From Lysobacterales bacterium (lineage in GTDB: Bacteria > Pseudomonadota > Gammaproteobacteria > Xanthomonadales > SZUA-36): 41,951 nucleotides of DNA. The notes beneath the pieces were generated by a model. It worked only from the letters and a program-made list of their open reading frames with translations, was not told the origin of the DNA and made no database searches. Location of the stretch: the NCBI GenBank assembly GCA_013042835.1, contig JABDPJ010000033.1, forward strand, positions 1 through 41,951. The letters are read 5' to 3'. Positions within the stretch are counted from its first letter, which is position 1. Each line of letters opens with the position of its first letter. Shown here one piece after another: positions 24,931 through 33,134 of this stretch. The position numbers and the translations under genes were made by a program.

Positions 24931-24951
24931 ACCTTAAAAACCATTTAAGGT
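24931..24951. promoter_or_regulatory. Perfect 8+8 palindrome, operator candidate
   Basis: ACCTTAAA-AACCA-TTTAAGGT is a perfect 8-bp inverted repeat with a 5-bp centre, in an AT-rich patch. It lies just upstream (in minus-strand sense) of the nested repeat and could be a repressor site for that short transcript. Confidence 0.45.
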
Positions 24952-25017
24952 CCAGCTAATGTAGGCTCTAAACAGCCGGGCCTGGCCTGCCGCTGGGCCG
25001 CTGATGACAGCCACTAT

Positions 25018-25800
25018 TCAGCCGTTGCGGGCTCGTTTTTTCAACAGGTCGACGCGCTGTGGATTGATAAAATGTGCCCCGTCGGCCTGCATATTGCGCT
25101 CAAAGAGTTGCTTGACCTGTTGGTGAAGGTTAGCGTCGAGTACGTATTCACTGTGGGTGGCATTGATGATCCTGTGCTCGAATTCGGCAAAGTTGCGGTA
25201 GTATCCCGGCGTATTGAAAAAAACCTCTTCGACCAGGCTGAACCTGCCGTCATCAACTGACTTTTTGACCGCCCTGAACGCTGCTTCTCGGACCGTTTGT
25301 TCATCGTTGAACAGGCGCAGAACATCATTGAATTCACCGGCGAAAACCGGCTCTGAAATATAGGCGAGGCCACCCGGCCTGAGAACACGCCAGATTTCAC
25401 CCAATGATGCCTGCATGAATTTTTCGGGAACATGGTGCAGCGATTTGAACATCATGACGATGTCAACGGATTCGTCATCCAGCGGAATCTCCTGCGCGCC
25501 CGACAGGATGAAACTCACGTTGGGCAAATCCGTCAACTGCAGGTTTGCCTGGTGTGCAACGGTGTCAACTTCGGTGGCGGTGATCTGCCGGTTGATCCCG
25601 GTGGTTGCGATGTCACGGGTTTTCTCGGCGCGCCCGCAGCCCAATTCCAGTATGTGTTTGTTATCCAGCGATAACAAACGGTTATAAACCTCAGATTCAT
25701 GACAGGTAATGTCATAAGAATCAGACATAAGCATCATATGTTTCATACCGTGGACGAACTTTTTCAGTACTGCTTTAAACGTGTGCGGCGACCATGACAC
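25018..25800 (-). CDS. Class I SAM-dependent methyltransferase (Methyltransf_11 type)
   Basis: 260 residues from a GTG at 25800; an alternative ATG at 25746 would shorten it by 18. Motif I is ILELGCGRAEKTRDIA (about 50-65), followed by ITATEVDTVAHQ, DIVMMFKSLHHVPEKF (motif IV) and VLRPGGLAYISEP (motif V). The C-terminal half (NTPGYYRNFAEFEHRIINATHSEYVLD) is unlike standard MenG/UbiE types. Substrate unknown. The first 26 bp overlap the end of the upstream methyltransferase gene, a layout that usually means translational coupling, so both enzymes are probably made together and act on related targets. Confidence 0.85.
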   Translation of the reverse strand: MSWSPHTFKAVLKKFVHGMKHMMLMSDSYDITCHESEVYNRLLSLDNKHILELGCGRAEKTRDIATTGINRQITATEVDTVAHQANLQLTDLPNVSFILSGAQEIPLDDESVDIVMMFKSLHHVPEKFMQASLGEIWRVLRPGGLAYISEPVFAGEFNDVLRLFNDEQTVREAAFRAVKKSVDDGRFSLVEEVFFNTPGYYRNFAEFEHRIINATHSEYVLDANLHQQVKQLFERNMQADGAHFINPQRVDLLKKRARNG

Positions 25801-26527
25801 GCTTGTGATAACGCAGTTGCTCGTAGGCGTTTTCAGGCGGCTCGAGTACGTGAGCGCGTGAAAAACCGACTTTCTCCAGCAGCCACATCAAAGCTTCGAG
25901 GCTGGGGACCAGGCAGATACCGGTGACGCTGGCCTCGGGTCCGTGGGTATCCTCCATTTCGTCGATAACGCCAAAGCTGCCCTTGAGCGGTCGCACATAT
26001 TGATAACTGCCATAATCGACGAACCCGGACATGCCGGGAACGATCTGGGTTTCGATGATGCACAGGTCGCTGCAAAGTTCACGACAAACGCGCAGGGCGC
26101 CAACAGGGTTCTCGAGGTGATAGAGCAACCCCAGCATCAGAACCACGTCGAACTGCCCCAGGTTTTCCCGGCTTTGCTCGTGAATGTCGCCCACCTGGAA
26201 TGATAAATGCTCCATATCGAATATGTCGGCGATCAACGTGCTGTCTTCCACGTGTGACTGGCGCGCATCGATGCCCAAAACCGGTGCAAATCCGGCCCTC
26301 GCCATGTTAATGGCGAACCAACCCTGGTGGGATGCCAGGTCCAGTGCCGAGAGGCTACGCTTGTCCTCTGCCAGGTATTTGTCCAGGTAGGATTCAAGCA
26401 TTTGCCAACGGGTGTTGTGAATCAGGTGAATTTCATCATCATGATAGGTAGCCGTAGAACTGCCATCCGGCAAATCATAGGCATAAAACCACTCCCGCGA
26501 ATGTGCCTGTTCAATCAATGTGGACAT
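25775..26527 (-). CDS. SAM-dependent methyltransferase, DUF1698/CmoB-like group
   Basis: 250 residues. The sequence SALDLASHQGWFAINMARAGFAPVLGIDA has motif I followed by the acidic residue of beta 2; FDVVLMLGLLYHLENPVGALR resembles the motif IV of the DUF1698/CmoB-like methyltransferases, a group that includes tRNA carboxymethyltransferases and also many small-molecule enzymes. The N-terminal tRNA-binding extension of CmoB is missing, so small-molecule or glycan methylation is more likely (inference). CGGAG lies 7 bp before the ATG. First gene of the overlapping pair, divergent from the glutathione S-transferase gene. Confidence 0.82.
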   Translation of the reverse strand: MSTLIEQAHSREWFYAYDLPDGSSTATYHDDEIHLIHNTRWQMLESYLDKYLAEDKRSLSALDLASHQGWFAINMARAGFAPVLGIDARQSHVEDSTLIADIFDMEHLSFQVGDIHEQSRENLGQFDVVLMLGLLYHLENPVGALRVCRELCSDLCIIETQIVPGMSGFVDYGSYQYVRPLKGSFGVIDEMEDTHGPEASVTGICLVPSLEALMWLLEKVGFSRAHVLEPPENAYEQLRYHKRVMVAAHV

Positions 26528-26712
26528 CGGTAACTCCGAAATGAAATGAGCGGGTGAATTATGCCAGCAGGCAAGTCGCAGAACCAGCGTGGAAGAGCCA
26601 ATCGCTTGCTAAGCTGCTAAGTTGTGTTGTAGCTTTGGAGTGGCGCAAGGGTAAACGTGCGCGACCATCGAGGCAATATCAACTCACCGGCTGACATAAT
26701 ATTGAGGGAAAC

Positions 26713-27330
26713 ATGAAACTATTCCATACGCCCGGCACTCGTTCACTGGCGCCGATCATCGTCGCGGAATGGCTCGATATCAAGCTTGATTTACGCAAAG
26801 TCGATTTGCAAAACCTGGACAGTTATTTCTTGAGCCTCAGCCCGCTGGGCCAGGTTCCCGTGCTGGAGATGAACAGCGGTGAATGCAAAACCCAGGTAGA
26901 TGCCATTTTGCAGTACTTTTGCGCACTTAACCCGGAAGGTAAGCTCGTCGGCAAGGACATTTTCGACTGGTTTGAAATAGACCGTTGGATCGCGTTCCTG
27001 ACCGGTGATTTCAGTCCGGCATTCGTGGTCTGGTTCAACCCCGGGCGCTATACGACGCAAGATGACGAGGAATCCATCAATGCGGTCAGAGCCGCGGCGG
27101 AAAATCGCATACATCGCGTAGCACAAGTACTGGAGGAGCAGGTGGGAACAACGAAGCATATTGTGCTGGGCAGGCGCACACTGGTCGATGCCTATGGCTT
27201 TGCAGTTGTCCGTTGGCTGGAATTGCTGGACGGTGGTTATGATCAGTACCCGAATTTAAAGCAGTTCATGGACCGAATGAACGATGACTACCACGTACAG
27301 AAGGCCCTGGTCAGGGAAACCAGCGGTTAG
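26713..27330 (+). CDS. Glutathione S-transferase family protein
   Basis: 205 residues with a thioredoxin-fold N-terminal domain and an all-helical C-terminal domain. MKLFHTPGTRSLAPIIVAEWLDI is the typical start with the Ser of TRSLAP near the glutathione site; LGQVPVLEM has the conserved cis-Pro. The usual E-S glutathione-binding pair is replaced around KTQVDAILQYF (QVD), so binding may differ from the classical beta class. The C-terminal domain shows RTLVDAYGFAVVRWL, equivalent to the N-cap motif. Cytosolic; conjugation, peroxidase or isomerase activity cannot be told apart. GAGGGA lies 5 bp before the ATG. Divergent from the methyltransferase pair. Confidence 0.85.
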   Translation: MKLFHTPGTRSLAPIIVAEWLDIKLDLRKVDLQNLDSYFLSLSPLGQVPVLEMNSGECKTQVDAILQYFCALNPEGKLVGKDIFDWFEIDRWIAFLTGDFSPAFVVWFNPGRYTTQDDEESINAVRAAAENRIHRVAQVLEEQVGTTKHIVLGRRTLVDAYGFAVVRWLELLDGGYDQYPNLKQFMDRMNDDYHVQKALVRETSG

Positions 27331-27378
27331 TTGGGTTGCAAGGGCAGGTGGGCTTCCCTGTCTGTCCCAGGATGAAAA

Positions 27379-28587
27379 TCAGGTGGGCGAGCGCTGTAAC
27401 CAATACCAGATCCCTGCCGCCAGCAGCAGAAAACAGGCCTGGCCATAAACGAAATGAAGCCAGCTGACGCCCAGCATGGGTACCATGATGCTGGCTACCA
27501 CGGCATTCGTTACCATCTGCAAAAAGCCCTGCATGGAAGCAGCGGTGCCACGGTGGCTGGGCAGACAATCGAGCGCCAGCACCGTGATGGCCGGCATCAT
27601 GACAGCAAGCCCGATGACATACAGTACCAACGGGCCTATAACCGCAATAATCCCCGCGTCGGCCACGTTCACTGCCACGAAGTTCAGCGCCGTCGCCAGC
27701 ACCATAACCAGCACACCGGTTGAAATCGTGCGTTTCGCCGGCCAGCGATGGGCGAGGCGGCCGGAGATCGTGGCGCCAAGCATTAACCCGCCTACGATGG
27801 GGATAAAAAGCCAGCCAAAATCGCTGCTTTCAAGACCCAGGATGCTGTAGATGACCGCGGGGGCGCCGGCGATATAAAGGAACAGGCCGGCGAAGGAAAC
27901 TGACAGGCAGAACACCAGTGCCGGAAAGCGTGGGTGCAGGATGGCGCTGATATAGACCCGGACAACACTGGCGGGGTGAATTGAACGGCGGTTTTCATGC
28001 GCCAGGGTTTCGGTGATGAAGAATCCCATCAAAACCAGCAGACTGCCAAAAGCGCCGAGGAACCAGAAAACACTGCGCCAGCCAAACTGGTCGTGCAGCC
28101 ATCCCCCCAGGACCGGTGCGACGGCCGGCGCCAGTGCAAACAACAGCATCACCTGAGACATGGCGTGGCGCGCGCCCTCGGCATCGTGGGCATCACGGAT
28201 CATGGCCCGCCCGGCGATGAAGCCGCCGCTGGCGGCCAGGCCCTGCACGATGCGCAACAACATGAAGGTCGAGGCGCTGTCGGCAAGCGCGCAGGCAACG
28301 GAGCCCAGCGTATACAGCGCCATGCTGATCAGGATGACCAGGCGGCGCCCGAAACGGTCTGCCATCGGACCCCAGAAAAGCGTTGAAACGGCGAATGCCA
28401 GCAGATAGACAGCGAGGCTCTGCGAAAGCATGGCGCGGCTGATCTGGAATTCCGTTTCGATGTCCGGAAACGAGGGCAGGTAAGCGTCGATGCTGAATGG
28501 CCCGATCATCGCCAACAGCGCCGCGATGATGGTCAGGTGTCCGGTGCCGGGGCGGGTCAGCTGAATCCCCTTGCTTGTTCCAGGCAT
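27379..28587 (-). CDS. Bcr/CflA family MFS drug-efflux transporter
   Basis: 402 residues, about 12 hydrophobic segments, with the Bcr/CflA signature: MIGPFSIDAYLPSFPDIETEF in the first helix and loop, FWGPMADRFGRR (MFS motif A after TM2), RIVQGLAASGGFIAGRAMIRD and LAPAVAPVLGGWL (motif C area). Relatives such as Bcr and CflA export bicyclomycin, chloramphenicol or cysteine/sulfonamides by proton antiport at the inner membrane. Substrate unknown here. GAAGGGG lies 7 bp before the ATG. Convergent with the glutathione S-transferase and monocistronic as far as I can see; no regulator gene adjoins it. Confidence 0.92.
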   Translation of the reverse strand: MPGTSKGIQLTRPGTGHLTIIAALLAMIGPFSIDAYLPSFPDIETEFQISRAMLSQSLAVYLLAFAVSTLFWGPMADRFGRRLVILISMALYTLGSVACALADSASTFMLLRIVQGLAASGGFIAGRAMIRDAHDAEGARHAMSQVMLLFALAPAVAPVLGGWLHDQFGWRSVFWFLGAFGSLLVLMGFFITETLAHENRRSIHPASVVRVYISAILHPRFPALVFCLSVSFAGLFLYIAGAPAVIYSILGLESSDFGWLFIPIVGGLMLGATISGRLAHRWPAKRTISTGVLVMVLATALNFVAVNVADAGIIAVIGPLVLYVIGLAVMMPAITVLALDCLPSHRGTAASMQGFLQMVTNAVVASIMVPMLGVSWLHFVYGQACFLLLAAGIWYWLQRSPT

Positions 28588-28767
28588 TGGCGGGCCCCTT
28601 CATTCGTCTGTTGGCAGGCGTTTGCCTTAAACCCTGGAGTATACAGCTTGACGGCGTGCCGACTGGCCGGCTTTGTTTGCGTCCCGCATTACCGCGCCTG
28701 AATTGCACCGCTTAAATTGCCACTGCCAGATGCGGCAGCAAAAACTCTGGTCTGCGAATGCAGTGAA

Positions 28768-30078
28768 CTAGTCGGAGAGAGCCGGCTTTGCTGGTTGCTT
28801 GCATCCCTTAGGAACCGCGTGCATGAAACATCCGTAGCTCTTGATCTCTTCAAGCCGGCAACTCCAGTAGAGCTTACCGTCGTGCACGGTCATATCAGGA
28901 CAACCATCACACATATTGGCCCTGCCGTCCGGCAGCAGGTCCACCGGCTGGATAATCGTAAAGGTCTGCATATGCATTTTGTCCTTGATGGACAGTTCGT
29001 GGTTGCCCATGGCGCCGAGGTAACGTTTGCCGATTTTTCTCATGCCCTTGTCAAGCAGTGAGAATATGGCGGTTGTCGACCTGCCGCGCTGCAGCAGTTT
29101 GGGGGTGGAATAGCTCAGCCACGTGCCCTTGAACAGGTGATGCCCGATCTGCAGGTATTCCATGTACCTGGGGCTCACGTAACCGAAGCCCTTGTCCTTA
29201 CTGGCCATGCGCGCTGCGATCAGCCACTTGGTTGCTTCGGGATCAACCGTTCCGCCGAGGTAGGCGCTGGGTTCAAAATCCGGATCAACTTCGCGGAGCT
29301 TCGCGACGACATGCCGGGCCTGGACAAGGCTGTCACCACCCCAGGCGCTGTCATCATAGTGTTCGTGCTCGGTGATCTGTTGACCGTTGGCATAGAAATC
29401 GAAATCACCCGTCAGGCTGGGGCTGCGATACAGGATGAAAACCACGGTGTGGACTATGTCCGGGTACTGCAGGGCCCACGCCATCGTATCCTTGACCTGG
29501 TCGAGTGTGTTGACGCTCACCGTCTGGTTGAATGAGCAGCTCATTCCACCTGCTGCGGCAACCATCTTCGCGAACCTGGTTCTCAGCGCATTGTGGTCCG
29601 CTTCTGTTTCCGCCGCGGAATCCTTCCTGGTCTGGGTCGTGTCGATATGGAAGGTGAACCCCGATGCGCCCGCCTCCTTGAGCCTGGCGAGCAACTTGTG
29701 GCCCAGGGCCAGACCGTTGGTGTTGATAATGGGTTTCCAGCCGCCTTCACGCACCATGCGCACGATTTCCACGATCTGCGGATGCACCAGCGGGTCGCCA
29801 CCGGCCAGGCTCATGCAGTCACTCTTGCGTGAACGTTTGAATACTTCCAGTTCCCCGGCGATTTCCTCGAGGGATTTATGGTTGTCGTGGTGTGGGCGGT
29901 AACAGCCTTCACAGGCCAGGTTGCAGGCATCGGTGACTTCCAGCCAGGATATGCCATTGTCGGTCAGCGACCACGGCAACCGGTAGTATTGCCGGGGCGT
30001 CAATGCGGGCGCCTCCGGCATTGGGTCGAAGACACCCTGGTTCATGTCTGATTGTTCATCATGCACTGCTGTAGTCAT
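28768..30078 (-). CDS. Radical SAM protein with Cys-rich C-terminus
   Basis: 436 residues. The radical SAM cluster motif is CNLACEGC (Cys52, Cys56, Cys59), followed by the AGGDPLVHPQIVEIV region (SAM amino-group binding) and NTNGLALG. The C-terminal end has five further cysteines (about 390, 393, 407, 417, 426: MCDGCPD, WSCRLEE, YGCFM, KGCKQ), which could hold an auxiliary Fe-S cluster as in SPASM/twitch proteins, although the spacing is not a standard SPASM pattern. No precursor peptide gene was found near it. Substrate unknown; peptide or small-molecule modification are both possible. AAAGGG about 9 bp before the ATG. Divergent from ppdK across about 330 bp. Confidence 0.87.
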   Translation of the reverse strand: MTTAVHDEQSDMNQGVFDPMPEAPALTPRQYYRLPWSLTDNGISWLEVTDACNLACEGCYRPHHDNHKSLEEIAGELEVFKRSRKSDCMSLAGGDPLVHPQIVEIVRMVREGGWKPIINTNGLALGHKLLARLKEAGASGFTFHIDTTQTRKDSAAETEADHNALRTRFAKMVAAAGGMSCSFNQTVSVNTLDQVKDTMAWALQYPDIVHTVVFILYRSPSLTGDFDFYANGQQITEHEHYDDSAWGGDSLVQARHVVAKLREVDPDFEPSAYLGGTVDPEATKWLIAARMASKDKGFGYVSPRYMEYLQIGHHLFKGTWLSYSTPKLLQRGRSTTAIFSLLDKGMRKIGKRYLGAMGNHELSIKDKMHMQTFTIIQPVDLLPDGRANMCDGCPDMTVHDGKLYWSCRLEEIKSYGCFMHAVPKGCKQPAKPALSD

Positions 30079-30406
30079 TTTCAGGCCCTTTCAAACGGCA
30101 AATGCTCAACATTGTTCACCCTAAGCCAGCACGGCTGGAAACCTGCACAGCCTGCTGTTATTCAGGCAAAAGGTCGACATTAGATTATTCATGAAACTGG
30201 TCGAATTACGCATGATATATGTCAAATTCTCTTGCATTCGGCCGCTTGGGGTGCCGGTTCCGCCCGGCTCCCGGGCGATCGTCTTTATTTAATCCTGAAT
30301 AATGCACTTGAACTGACTTATATCACCCCGAGAATAGGTATTTACGTTTATTGTTCACCGCATCGAATTTTTGGCTTTTTTTTTGATTGGAATTTGGAGA
30401 CTCAGA
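30079..30406. other. 328-bp divergent spacer before ppdK
   Basis: Holds a perfect hairpin CGCCCGG-CTC-CCGGGCG (30261-30277) followed by ATCGTCTTTATTTAATC, terminator-like on the plus strand although no gene precedes it; it may act as an attenuator or end a short RNA. AT-rich stretches near 30195-30225 and 30300-30345 may be promoters; TTGAAC at 30308 has no good -10. Confidence 0.45.
30261..30290 (+). terminator. Terminator-like hairpin upstream of ppdK
   Basis: 7-bp perfect stem with a 3-nt loop and a moderately U-rich tail, 117 bp before the ppdK start. No upstream plus-strand gene needs it. Confidence 0.4.
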
Positions 30407-33124
30407 ATGACATCACAAAAGTATGTGTACCTGTTTGGAGAAGTTGAAGAGGTACTGGCCCGTTTTGAAGGCGACTGGGAGTCGCTGCGCGGGCTGCTGG
30501 GCGGCAAGGGTGCAAACCTGTTTGACGCCACCAGCCTCGGTATTCCGGTGCCCCCGGGTTTTACCGTTACCACCGAGGGCTGTAACGACTACCTCGCCGC
30601 CGGCGAATCATTCCCGTCCGGCCTGTGGGAACAGGCGCTGGAGGCTGTTAAAGGGTTGGAGAAGATCACCGGCAAGCATTTCGGCGACGCTAAAAACCCG
30701 TTGCTGGTTTCCTGTCGCTCGGGTGCGAAATTTTCCATGCCGGGCATGATGGATACCATTCTGAACATCGGCATGAATGACGAAATAGCCGAAAGCCTCG
30801 CCAAGCTGACCTCACCGCGTTTTGCCTATGACCTATACCGGCGTCTCGTGCAGATGTTCGGCGGTGTCGTGATGGGTGTGCCGGACGAGGTTTTTGAGGC
30901 CGTCATCACCGCCCAGCGGCGTGAATCCGGGGTCAATAACGATGCGGATCTCGACGCCGAAGCGTGGAAGGCAATCACCCTCAGGTTCCGTGAAATCATC
31001 CGCAGCTACACCGGCAGGGAATTTCCTACCGATCCTTTTGAGCAACTCCAGCAGGCCACCGAAGCGGTGTTCAAATCCTGGAATGGCAAACGCGCGATCG
31101 ACTACAGGAATGCAGCCAAAATTGACCACGACCTGGGTACGGCGGTCAACATTCAGACCATGGTCTTCGGCAACCTCGGTGAGGACTCCGCCACGGGTGT
31201 GTTCATGTCACGTAACGCGACCACCGGCGAGCCCAACCTCGAAGGTGACTACCTGATCAATGCGCAAGGTGAAGACGTCGTGGCGGGTACCAGGGAAACC
31301 CTGCCGATCCGGCAATTGGGTGACGTAATGCCCGAGCAGTACGAGGAACTGGAGCAGATAGCCCGCCGACTCGAAAAACACCACCGCAATATGCAGGACA
31401 TGGAGTTTACCATCGAGCAGGGCAAGCTCTGGTTGCTGCAGACCCGCGATGGCAAGCGCACTGCGCAGGCCGAAGTGCGGATTGCTGTTGACATGGTTGA
31501 AGAAGGATTGATTACCGTGGAAGAGGCGGTATCCCGCGTTAAAACGGACCAGGTAGATTTCTTTCTGCATCCGCAGCTCGATGCCGAAGCACTCAAGGGT
31601 GTGGCGCCGGTCGCCAAGGGCCTGAATGTTTCTCCCGGCGCCGCCGTGGGTATCATTGCCTTTGAACCGGGCCTGGCCGAGCGCTGGGCCAAGGAAGACG
31701 GCAGGAATGTCATTCTCGTCAGGCCGGAAACCAGGCCTGATGATGTCCACGGTATGCTGGCCGCCAAGGGTGTAGTGACCTGTAAAGGTGGCCGCACCAG
31801 CCACGCGGCCCTGGTTGCCCGTCAGTTCGGTAAACCTGCTGTTGTTGGCGTTAATGAGATAGAGATCGACCTGGACAACCATGAAATGACAATCGGCGAG
31901 GACCTGGTGATCAAGGAAGGCGACTACCTGTCTATCGACGGCAACACCGGGTTGATTTTCAACGCCAAGCTGGCCACCCAGGTACCGGATTTCAACGATC
32001 CCTACCTGATCAAGGTCCTCTCCTGGGCGGATGACATTCGCAAGCTTGGTGTGCGGGCCAATTCCGACTATCCGGAAGATGCGCAACGCGCCCGTAACTA
32101 TGGCGCGACCGGCATCGGGCTGTGCCGCACAGAGCACATGTTCTTCGAGGAAGAACGCCTGCCGATCATGCAGAAGGTCATCGTTGCCAGCACCCTGATG
32201 GAACGCAATGAAGCGATTACCAAGCTGATGCCGATGCAGCGTTCGGATTTCGAGGGTCTGTTCCGGGCCATGGACGGCTACCCGGTCATCATTCGCCTGC
32301 TGGATCCGCCACTGCACGAGTTCCTGCCTTCGGCCAGTGAACTGATGATAGACCTGACCGATCTCAAGCTGAGATTGCAGCACCTGTCCAACCTCAAGGA
32401 CGTGGATCGCACGCTGGGCGAAATCGAGGAGAAGCGTATCCTGCTGCAGCGCGTTGAGATGCTGTCTGAGGAAAACCCGATGCTCGGCACCAGGGGCGTG
32501 CGCCTTGGCATCACCATACCGGGGCTATACAAGATGCAGGTGCAAGCCATTTTTGAGGCCGCTTGCCGTTGCGCCGTCGATGGTGTCGACGTGCATCCCG
32601 AGGTCATGATTCCACTGGTTTCGCACAAGAGCGAATTCAACGTCATGCGTGAAGAACTGGAAAAAGAGGCCCACAGGGTGATGGAAGAGCAAGGTGTAGA
32701 GGTGCCGTATATGATCGGCACGATGATCGAAATCCCACGCGCTGCGCTGAGCGCGGGTGAGATTGCCGAGTCGGCCGAGTTCTTCTCATTTGGCACCAAT
32801 GACCTGACCCAGACCACTTATGGCATTTCCCGTGATGATGCTGAATCAGGATTCCTGGTTGAATACCTCCAGAGCGGGATGCTCAAGGAAAATCCTTTCG
32901 CCAGTATCGATCCGGAAGGCGTGGGCCGGCTGATGCAAATCGCCACCGATGAAGGTCGCGCAACGCGCAAAGACCTTGAAATAGGTGTTTGTGGTGAGCA
33001 TGGCGGTGACCCGACCAGCATTCACCTGTGTCACAAGCTGGGCGTCGACTACGTGTCCTGTTCACCCTTCAGGGTGCCGATTGCCAGGCTGGCGGCAGCC
33101 CACGCGGCAATGGAGGAATCCTGA
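30407..33124 (+). CDS. ppdK: Pyruvate, phosphate dikinase
   Basis: 905 residues from the ATG at 30407 (GGAG about 8 bp upstream); the track's earlier start at 30371 has no support. It converts pyruvate, ATP and phosphate to PEP, AMP and diphosphate, reversibly. The N-terminal ATP-grasp region begins LLGGKGANLFD; the phosphohistidine domain has GGRTSHAALVARQFGKPAVVG with His466; the C-terminal PEP-binding barrel has GTNDLTQTTYG and GVCGEHGGDP with the catalytic Cys, and ends with the standard VSCSPFRVPIARLAAAHA. PPDK rather than PEP synthase is shown by these C-terminal sequences. Monocistronic. No PPDK regulatory protein gene is in the window. Converges with the MOSC gene, 10 bp apart. Confidence 0.96.
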   Translation: MTSQKYVYLFGEVEEVLARFEGDWESLRGLLGGKGANLFDATSLGIPVPPGFTVTTEGCNDYLAAGESFPSGLWEQALEAVKGLEKITGKHFGDAKNPLLVSCRSGAKFSMPGMMDTILNIGMNDEIAESLAKLTSPRFAYDLYRRLVQMFGGVVMGVPDEVFEAVITAQRRESGVNNDADLDAEAWKAITLRFREIIRSYTGREFPTDPFEQLQQATEAVFKSWNGKRAIDYRNAAKIDHDLGTAVNIQTMVFGNLGEDSATGVFMSRNATTGEPNLEGDYLINAQGEDVVAGTRETLPIRQLGDVMPEQYEELEQIARRLEKHHRNMQDMEFTIEQGKLWLLQTRDGKRTAQAEVRIAVDMVEEGLITVEEAVSRVKTDQVDFFLHPQLDAEALKGVAPVAKGLNVSPGAAVGIIAFEPGLAERWAKEDGRNVILVRPETRPDDVHGMLAAKGVVTCKGGRTSHAALVARQFGKPAVVGVNEIEIDLDNHEMTIGEDLVIKEGDYLSIDGNTGLIFNAKLATQVPDFNDPYLIKVLSWADDIRKLGVRANSDYPEDAQRARNYGATGIGLCRTEHMFFEEERLPIMQKVIVASTLMERNEAITKLMPMQRSDFEGLFRAMDGYPVIIRLLDPPLHEFLPSASELMIDLTDLKLRLQHLSNLKDVDRTLGEIEEKRILLQRVEMLSEENPMLGTRGVRLGITIPGLYKMQVQAIFEAACRCAVDGVDVHPEVMIPLVSHKSEFNVMREELEKEAHRVMEEQGVEVPYMIGTMIEIPRAALSAGEIAESAEFFSFGTNDLTQTTYGISRDDAESGFLVEYLQSGMLKENPFASIDPEGVGRLMQIATDEGRATRKDLEIGVCGEHGGDPTSIHLCHKLGVDYVSCSPFRVPIARLAAAHAAMEES

Positions 33125-33134
33125 CCGGCGGGGT

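Larger units (their letters stand above)
24649..25017. other. 369-bp interval with a possible minus-strand small RNA locus
   Basis: Between the TPMT gene (+) and the methyltransferase pair (-). Reading leftward it contains the 24931 palindrome, a weak promoter-like TTGGCT...TATCTA (24931-24905, spacing only 15), the long stem-loop, a 36-codon frame and the terminator. A transcript of about 180 nt is implied. The part below 24717 shows nothing. Confidence 0.5.

Noticed and set aside
31208-32383. 391-aa minus-strand ORF inside ppdK
   Set aside because: It is wholly antisense to a highly conserved pyruvate phosphate dikinase, has no Shine-Dalgarno or recognisable domain, and reflects the codon bias of the real gene.
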